Assembly (NCBI GenBank): GCA_965656715.1
Contig: CBFHLR010000013.1
Location: 15,076 to 79,075, forward strand
From: Coraliomargarita sp965656715
GTDB taxonomy: Bacteria; Verrucomicrobiota; Verrucomicrobiia; Opitutales; Coraliomargaritaceae
DNA: 64,000 bases
Direction: 5' to 3'
The position numbers and the translations under genes are program-made. Each line of letters begins with the position of its first letter. Positions within the stretch are counted from its first letter, which is position 1. Of the stretch, positions 58,838-64,000 are shown piece after piece. The notes below the pieces were generated by a model. The model was given only the letters and a program-made list of their open reading frames with translations. It was not told where the DNA came from and made no database searches.

Positions 58838-60214
58838 ATGCCGGCGACTATATTGATCGTAGATGATGAGAAGAACACCCGTGAAGGGCTGGAGCTTGCT
58901 CTGGAGGATGAGTATGAGATCTTTTTGGCCTCGAGCGCGGATGAAGCCTTCAATTTGATGGGGATGGAGTGCTTCGACGTGGTGCTGACCGATCTGCGGA
59001 TGGCCGGAAAATCGGGGCTCAGCGTGATCGACCGTGCGATTTCGCTGCCGAATCGCCCGATTTGCATCATGATGACCGCTTACGGTAATGTGGAGACGGC
59101 AGTTGAAGCGATGCGTCGTGGGGCTTTTGACTTTCTGACCAAGCCGGTGAATCTGGAGAAGCTGGAAATTCTGATCAAGCGGGCGCTGAAATCGCGCACG
59201 ATTGAGAAAGAAAACGTGGTGCTGCACGAGCGCTTGGACAAAAAATACAGTTTTGACGGCATCGTGGGCAATTCGTCTGGCCTTGTCGATGTGTTGGACA
59301 AAGTGAAGCTGGTGGCGCCTTCGCGTGCGACGGTGTTACTGGAAGGCGAGACCGGCACCGGTAAAGAGCTGATTGCACAAGCGATCCACCAGAATAGTGA
59401 CCGCTCACGAAAGGCCTTTGTGCCCGTGCATTGTGCGGCTCTGGCTTCGAATTTATTGGAGAGCGAGCTCTTCGGTCATGAGAAGGGCGCGTTTACCGGT
59501 GCGACCGAGCGTCGCGTCGGGCGCTTTGAGGCAGCAGACGGTGGGACCTTGTTTCTCGATGAAATTGGCGAGATTGATGCCTCCACTCAGGTGAAGTTAC
59601 TGCGTTTTCTGGAATCCCGCACCTTTGAGCGACTGGGGAGTTCCAAGTCGATTACGGTCGATGTGCGCCTTGTCTGCGCGACCAATCGCAACTTGGCGGA
59701 GATGGTCAAGCGCGGTGAATTCCGCGAAGATCTACTGTATCGCCTAAACGTTGTGACGATCTATCTGCCAGCATTGCGTGAGCGCCAAGACGATCTCTTG
59801 ATGTTGCTCGATCATTACATCCAGCGCTTTGCCGAGGAGAATGCTCTGGAGCCGGTTCGCCTCACTGAGGGCGCGCTCAAAGTGCTGCGCGCCTATGCAT
59901 GGCCGGGGAATATCCGCGAGTTGCGTAATTTCTGTGAGAATATTGTCATTCTCAAACGAGGTAGTGAGGTGACGGAATATGACTTGGATCCCAGGTATCA
60001 GGCCACCGCCGCAGACACTCCGCCGCAGGCAACGCCTGCGCCACTCAACGTTGGTTCGACCTTGAGCAAAGAGGAAAACGAAAAACGCCTATTGCGGAAT
60101 GCATTAATTAAATCGAACGGCAACCGCACCAAAGCCGCAGGTTTGATGGGCATCAGTCGCCGCACGCTGCACCGGAAGTTAGTGCAATGGCCAGAGCTTG
60201 ATGTGGAAAGATAA
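58838..60214 (+). CDS. NtrC-family sigma-54-dependent response regulator
   Basis: 458 residues. Receiver domain: ILIVDDEKNTREGLEL (acidic pair), VVLTDLRMAGKSGL (phospho-Asp) and KPVNLEKLE (Lys). Central AAA+ domain: EGETGTGKELIAQAIHQ (Walker A), ELFGHEKGAFTGATERRVGRFE (GAFTGA sigma-54 contact), GGTLFLDEIGEI (Walker B). C-terminal Fis-type HTH: KSNGNRTKAAGLMGISRRTLHRKL. It activates sigma-54 promoters after phosphorylation by a histidine kinase not present in this window. Start ATG chosen over the TTG three codons upstream. Confidence 0.95.
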   Translation: MPATILIVDDEKNTREGLELALEDEYEIFLASSADEAFNLMGMECFDVVLTDLRMAGKSGLSVIDRAISLPNRPICIMMTAYGNVETAVEAMRRGAFDFLTKPVNLEKLEILIKRALKSRTIEKENVVLHERLDKKYSFDGIVGNSSGLVDVLDKVKLVAPSRATVLLEGETGTGKELIAQAIHQNSDRSRKAFVPVHCAALASNLLESELFGHEKGAFTGATERRVGRFEAADGGTLFLDEIGEIDASTQVKLLRFLESRTFERLGSSKSITVDVRLVCATNRNLAEMVKRGEFREDLLYRLNVVTIYLPALRERQDDLLMLLDHYIQRFAEENALEPVRLTEGALKVLRAYAWPGNIRELRNFCENIVILKRGSEVTEYDLDPRYQATAADTPPQATPAPLNVGSTLSKEENEKRLLRNALIKSNGNRTKAAGLMGISRRTLHRKLVQWPELDVER

Positions 60215-60313
60215 GTCACGGTGATACAAATTTAACTAGCTGCTTAGAGTTTGACTCCAGCATCCAGACATTCAGAAACTTACTACAGATAACGAACATT
60301 CTTAGATACCTTT

Positions 60314-61177
60314 ATGCACCTTCGACTTTTCCCCGTTTTTGCTTCTTTCGCACTCTTTTCTGTGCAGGCTGAAGAAATTCGTATTGCTGCTTCAGATCTG
60401 TTGGCTGAGCATATTGCGCCTGTGATCGATGCGTATTGCGAGGAATACGAAGTGGATGCATCGGTTGAGAGTATTGGCACTTTGCCAGCTTTGGAGCGTT
60501 TACGGAGTAATGAAATTGAGTTGGCCGTGATTGCAGTGCCTGTTGGTCAAGAGGCACCGCGTGAGGAGTTTCGGGTGTATCCGTTTGCCTACGATGTCGC
60601 TGTCATTGTGGTCAATGAGAACAATCCAATTACTGAGATTAGTTTGCCCTATCTCGGTGGGATATACGGCAGTAATGAGGAGTATAATTTTAAGAGCTGG
60701 GGAGAGCTCGGCATTTCTGGGTGGGGAGGGCGTAACATTAAGCCGATGGCTGCTCCGCTCGAAGACAGTATTTCACTCGAGTTGTTTCGCGCGACGATTT
60801 TAAGTCAAGGAGTGCTCAAACCGTCCTTGGTGACCGTTAAAGATAGCGAGGTGGAGAAGCTCATTGATAATGACTCATCGGCGATCGCGATTCTCTCGCG
60901 TTTGCCAGCTAACGAGGATGTTCGCACACTGCTGATTTCGGAGGAGCAAGATACGCCAGCGTATAGCCCGACTCCAGACAACATTCACTTTGGCGATTAT
61001 CCGGTTCGCTTGCCGTTTTATGTGGTGTATCATGCACGTGACGAAGCTAGTGTTGCGCCGATTCTGCGTTTGCTCTTGGATGATGCGATTGCAGACAGTC
61101 TGAATGAGAACCACTTTTTTGCGCTACCCCAGACTGTTCGACGCAAGCTGATTCTGGATTTAGACCTTGAGAAATAG
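60314..61177 (+). CDS. PstS-like periplasmic substrate-binding protein
   Basis: 287 residues. Signal peptide LFPVFASFALFSVQAEE. The mature protein has the PBP-like pattern: IRIAASDLLAEHIAPVIDAYCEEY, LPALERLRSNEIELAVIAVPVG, YPFAYDVAVIVVNENNPITEISL, LGGIYGSNEEYNFKSWGELG. This is the two-lobe fold of phosphate/phosphonate binding proteins. No pstCAB genes are adjacent, so it may serve a distant transporter or be a sensor. Ligand unproved. Confidence 0.78.
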   Translation: MHLRLFPVFASFALFSVQAEEIRIAASDLLAEHIAPVIDAYCEEYEVDASVESIGTLPALERLRSNEIELAVIAVPVGQEAPREEFRVYPFAYDVAVIVVNENNPITEISLPYLGGIYGSNEEYNFKSWGELGISGWGGRNIKPMAAPLEDSISLELFRATILSQGVLKPSLVTVKDSEVEKLIDNDSSAIAILSRLPANEDVRTLLISEEQDTPAYSPTPDNIHFGDYPVRLPFYVVYHARDEASVAPILRLLLDDAIADSLNENHFFALPQTVRRKLILDLDLEK

Positions 61178-61204
61178 GTGCGGCCGATTTTTAGTAAAAA
61201 CACG

Positions 61205-61233
61205 TTGACATAGGCGGTTTGATTTGGATTCTA
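61205..61233 (+). promoter_or_regulatory. candidate sigma-70-like promoter of the tRNA-Gly pair
   Basis: TTGACA at 61205-61210, 17-base spacer, then ATTCTA at 61228. The first tRNA begins 19 bases further on. The -35 is consensus, the -10 poor. Confidence 0.45.
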
Positions 61234-61251
61234 CCCGCTTCTTTCAACCAC

Positions 61252-61327
<76 letters not shown>

Positions 61328-61360
61328 TTTTACGTTCTTTATAAAGTTTAACCGCTTTCA

Positions 61361-61436
<76 letters not shown>

Positions 61437-61444
61437 TTTTTGTG

Positions 61445-61474
61445 ATCCTCAGGTGTCTTGCCTGAGGATTTTTT
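61445..61474 (+). terminator. Rho-independent terminator of the tRNA pair
   Basis: ATCCTCAGG pairs perfectly with CCTGAGGAT (9 bp, 7-base loop), followed by TTTTT. Confidence 0.92.
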
Positions 61475-61940
61475 GGGTCTACACCAAAGTTTTGGGAAGG
61501 GCCGCTATGCTAATACCAAATCAGCTCCTATGTTTCTGGGACGGAGCTCATTTACTGTGAATCGGCTCATGTCGGGGCGCGTCTTGATGCGCCCACTTCT
61601 GTTATGTGGTTCCGGCACCGACAGGCTACAGTCCGCTGGGCTAGACCTTAATCAAAAGTTGTATTAGGAGTAACTCCGGCAACTTCCCATGTGTTGAGAT
61701 TGCTGAGAGCAGCCCTACTAATTGCAGTAGCTTGTGTCATTTTCCACATTTGAGATGCTGAAGGCTGCTATCTTTGACGATACGCACGTAAGTTTCGTGT
61801 TTGTTGGGGTATTACAAATTAAAATATTTTGCTTGAATTGGTAGGATTTGGTTGTAAATCTTGTCTGTTTTACGGCTGATATACTGTCGTTCGATCTGCG
61901 GAGAACCAGTTTATCGAACGAATCCCAATCAATTTATTAC
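61475..61940 (+). other. 466-base stretch without a convincing gene
   Basis: A GGGCGC/GCGCCC hairpin (6 bp, 8-base loop) lies at 61575-61594 and an AT-rich region precedes the lipoprotein. A 69-codon open frame here has no recognisable features and was not called. Nothing else is seen. Confidence 0.5.
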
Positions 61941-63128
61941 ATGATCACATCATTCAATTTACGCTTCACGACTGCCCTCAGATCTATGGGGAGCCTGTTG
62001 CTGGCTGCTGTTATCATCGGTTGTGCGCCAGAATCCTCGGGTGATGCGAAGCCGGTGGATGCAACTGAGTCCGCAGGTGGTGATTCGTTGGGTATCTGGT
62101 ATGGGCCAGGCTCGTTGAATACCGTGACCCGCGGTATTCGTGATGACTTTTTAGAGCAGATTACTGATACGGATAACTGGCCGACAGTATATCGTGAGAC
62201 GCTGGTATTTAAGCAGTTTATCGAGTCGTTGAGCGAAAACAAATACAGCGATGAAGCGCTTAAGCAGCTGGCGACGTTTGCGCGTGAGGCTGGCTTGAAA
62301 TGTGCCTTTGAGATTGGCGCGTTGCGTTGGACGCCTAAATCCTATGGTGCCGGAAGCGGCGTGACCTATGCACGTGAGGAAATCGCGGTGCTTCAGCGCT
62401 GGGTCGATGCGGGCGGCACGGTTGATTTTCTGAGCACCGACCACGCGGTGATGTGGAATGTCGGGCTTTGCTTGCAGGGCGCAAAACCGATGGGAGAATA
62501 TGTCTCTGATCCGGATTGGCGCAAGGTCATGGATGAAGTGGTTGAATCGCTGGTGTTGATTCACAAGGCCTTCCCGGACGCGAAAATCGGCATGATCGAA
62601 TCGCTGGGGTATTTTTCAGTGGGCGATCACTACACGACTACCGACCCTGGAAGCATTTATCCCATCGATATGCAGGAGTTTATTGTCACGGCACAGGAAA
62701 AGCTCGCTGCGCACGGGATCGCTCTGGATCACATGCACCTTGATTTCAGTTATCAGGACTGTCGCTACGATGGCCGTGCGGAGAACCGGCTCGATTTCGG
62801 GCGCATTATGGCCGCCGAGCAGATCGTGAAGTCGCTCAATATCGACAGCGGCATGATCATCAATGCCTTTGACGATGAGTCTTATCGTGGCGGCAATGCC
62901 ACACTGGAGAAGGAAAAGGCTCAGAACCCTGCGGAGCGCAGTGCGTCCGCGGTGAATAACACTCTCGAATATTTTGACGGGTATGTCGCAGCTGGCGGCA
63001 ATCCCGACACATGGATTTTACAGCGCTGGCAACCTTATCCGGATGTGACTGGTCCCGAGACCGTTCGTAATACGGATATGGGTGTAAGCCGTTTGCTGGT
63101 GAAAAAAATAATTCAACTAAAGGAATAA
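61941..63128 (+). CDS. lipoprotein of unknown function beside a glycoside phosphorylase
   Basis: 395 residues from the ATG at 61941; the open frame extends 31 codons upstream. Lipobox LLAAVIIGC (Cys about residue 28). The mature part has an (alpha/beta) pattern with SLGIWYGPGSLNTVTRG, REAGLKCAFEIGALRW, VDFLSTDHAVMWNVGLCLQG, FPDAKIGMIESLGYFS and LDHMHLDFSYQD. These strand ends with Glu and Asp resemble a TIM-barrel glycoside hydrolase, though I cannot name a family. The GH94-type gene starts 3 bases after its stop, so they are cotranscribed and likely act on the same glycan. Confidence 0.62.
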   Translation: MITSFNLRFTTALRSMGSLLLAAVIIGCAPESSGDAKPVDATESAGGDSLGIWYGPGSLNTVTRGIRDDFLEQITDTDNWPTVYRETLVFKQFIESLSENKYSDEALKQLATFAREAGLKCAFEIGALRWTPKSYGAGSGVTYAREEIAVLQRWVDAGGTVDFLSTDHAVMWNVGLCLQGAKPMGEYVSDPDWRKVMDEVVESLVLIHKAFPDAKIGMIESLGYFSVGDHYTTTDPGSIYPIDMQEFIVTAQEKLAAHGIALDHMHLDFSYQDCRYDGRAENRLDFGRIMAAEQIVKSLNIDSGMIINAFDDESYRGGNATLEKEKAQNPAERSASAVNNTLEYFDGYVAAGGNPDTWILQRWQPYPDVTGPETVRNTDMGVSRLLVKKIIQLKE

Positions 63129-63131
63129 ATT

Positions 63132-64000
63132 ATGGCTGATAGTGGAACATTAACAGAAATCATTCCTGCCGAGTTTGGTGGGTCTGCAGAAAAGGTCCCG
63201 TTCGAATATAAAGCGAACGGCAAAGAATTGAGCATCGCGACTCCGGAACCGGATCGGACGATGCACAATATGATTTATAACCCGAACTATCTGACGATGC
63301 TTGACCAGAGCAACTGCGGGATGGCTAAGCATATGTCGCCGGCCGGTCGTAACTGTAAGATCGTTCAGAATGACCGCATTATTTATGTGCGTGACGCGGA
63401 CAGCGGTGAGTATTTCTCGATCGGTTTCGCGCCGGTCTATAAGGATTACGAGCGCTATGAATGCCGTGCCGGCCTGAATTATCAGGTGGTCGAAAATGTG
63501 ACGGATGGCATCGAAGCGGTTTGGCGCATCTACGTGCCGGCGGGTGAGGATCCGGTAGAAGTTTGGGACGTGCGTCTGCGCAACACGGGCGACAGCCCAC
63601 GCAACATGCAGTTGTTCACCTATGTGCCGATGAACTGCGATGGCGAAGACCTCTACTGTGGTGAGTTGCACCGTATCGCAGAATACCTGCCGGAACAGCG
63701 CGCGCTCTTTATTTGCATGGATGCGCCACGCTATTTGGAAGGCGTCGACCTTCCATGGCACAACGGTTTCTTGGCGATTGACCGCGAGCCAAACGGCTGG
63801 GACGCGAGTCTCGGTTCTGTCATCGGCCCGCGCCGCACCACACAAAATCCGCTCGCAGTCGAGCAGGGCAAGTGCTCCAACTCCAAGTGTGCGATGTTCA
63901 GCCCGGTTGGCACGATGCAAGTCGACATGGCTCTCGAAGCGGGTGCGCAGGATGAAGTTCGCTTCATGATTGGTGCCTGCGATGCGGCACCGATGATTGA
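63132..64000 (+). CDS. GH94-type glycoside phosphorylase, N-terminal part (runs off the window)
   Basis: 289 codons with no stop before the window end. IIYVRDADSGEYFSIGFAPVYKDYERYECRAGLNY is the typical N-terminal beta-sandwich of the GT36/GH94 cellobiose/chitobiose phosphorylase group, continuing with GIEAVWRIYVPAGEDPVEVWDVRLRNTGDSPRNMQLFTYV. The alpha/alpha barrel with the catalytic Asp lies beyond the end. These enzymes split beta-glucosides with phosphate to give sugar-1-phosphate, saving ATP. The substrate cannot be told. There is no signal peptide, so it is cytosolic. Confidence 0.82.
   Translation, partial: MADSGTLTEIIPAEFGGSAEKVPFEYKANGKELSIATPEPDRTMHNMIYNPNYLTMLDQSNCGMAKHMSPAGRNCKIVQNDRIIYVRDADSGEYFSIGFAPVYKDYERYECRAGLNYQVVENVTDGIEAVWRIYVPAGEDPVEVWDVRLRNTGDSPRNMQLFTYVPMNCDGEDLYCGELHRIAEYLPEQRALFICMDAPRYLEGVDLPWHNGFLAIDREPNGWDASLGSVIGPRRTTQNPLAVEQGKCSNSKCAMFSPVGTMQVDMALEAGAQDEVRFMIGACDAAPMI

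Noticed and set aside
61458..61667. 69-codon plus-strand open frame after the tRNA terminator
   Set aside because: Starts inside the terminator, no domain, composition of non-coding DNA.

Overview
The window reads as a chromosomal segment of a free-living, Gram-negative bacterium, most likely a marine member of Verrucomicrobiota (Opitutae/Puniceicoccales type). That placement is an inference. It rests on a complete MoxR-Bat cluster, prepilin-rich surface gene blocks, an autotransporter-like outer-membrane protein, many lipoproteins, a scarcity of Shine-Dalgarno sites and the overall protein character; no rRNA is present to confirm it. GC content is moderate. Two runs of N (242-341 and 44450-44547) mark assembly gaps, so the window comes from a draft scaffold.

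Layout. 1-8.3 kb holds housekeeping genes: pdxA (5' truncated), an A-type Fe-S carrier, a secreted endonuclease/phosphatase-like protein, metG, a YbdG-like mechanosensitive channel, a LolA-like protein, a Lon-N protein and a small HhH protein. 8.3-12.7 kb is the chaperone block dnaK, groES, groEL. 12.8-16.5 kb encodes an autotransporter-like protein, a secreted unknown and a cupin. 16.5-23.6 kb is a heme-rich block: cytochrome c lipoproteins, an NsrR-type regulator, a DUF3365-type heme protein, a truncated hemoglobin, a NirB-like/BFD/membrane-heme fusion and an 11-heme cytochrome. It looks like a nitric-oxide- or nitrite-responsive electron conduit from NAD(P)H to the periplasm. 23.7-30.9 kb carries a ParB-like protein, alr, tsaB, two unknowns and a PfkB kinase, then cysJ. 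cysJ is divergent from cysI across a 15-bp perfect inverted repeat. 33-38 kb has typA, a beta-CASP hydrolase and apaG.

38.2-45 kb is the most unusual region. Two successive three-gene sets of prepilin-like proteins (PilV-like, PilW-like, PilX-like) lie in the same order. The PilX-like member of the second set ends in about 170 residues of Ser/Gly/Lys/Asp repeats, and a separate secreted protein built of the same repeat follows it. A transposase-like remnant lies between the two sets. 45-50 kb holds a membrane unknown, a membrane-anchored spermidine-synthase-like protein and htpG, which is broken by a one-base frameshift. 50.4-58.7 kb is a tightly overlapping moxR-DUF58-DUF4381-batA-batB/C-batD-batE operon on the minus strand, with BatB and BatC fused. 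58.8-64 kb holds an NtrC-family regulator, a PstS-like protein, two identical tRNA-Gly(GCC) genes, a lipoprotein and the 5' part of a GH94-type glycoside phosphorylase running off the window.

In the non-coding DNA, phase-perfect tandem arrays of 6-7 nt units lie 4-15 nt upstream of at least six start codons (pfkB, typA, beta-CASP, htpG, DUF4381, DUF58). There are also two 9-nt-unit arrays, four copies of a 23-bp palindrome and one long REP-like hairpin. Most genes lack a recognisable Shine-Dalgarno site.
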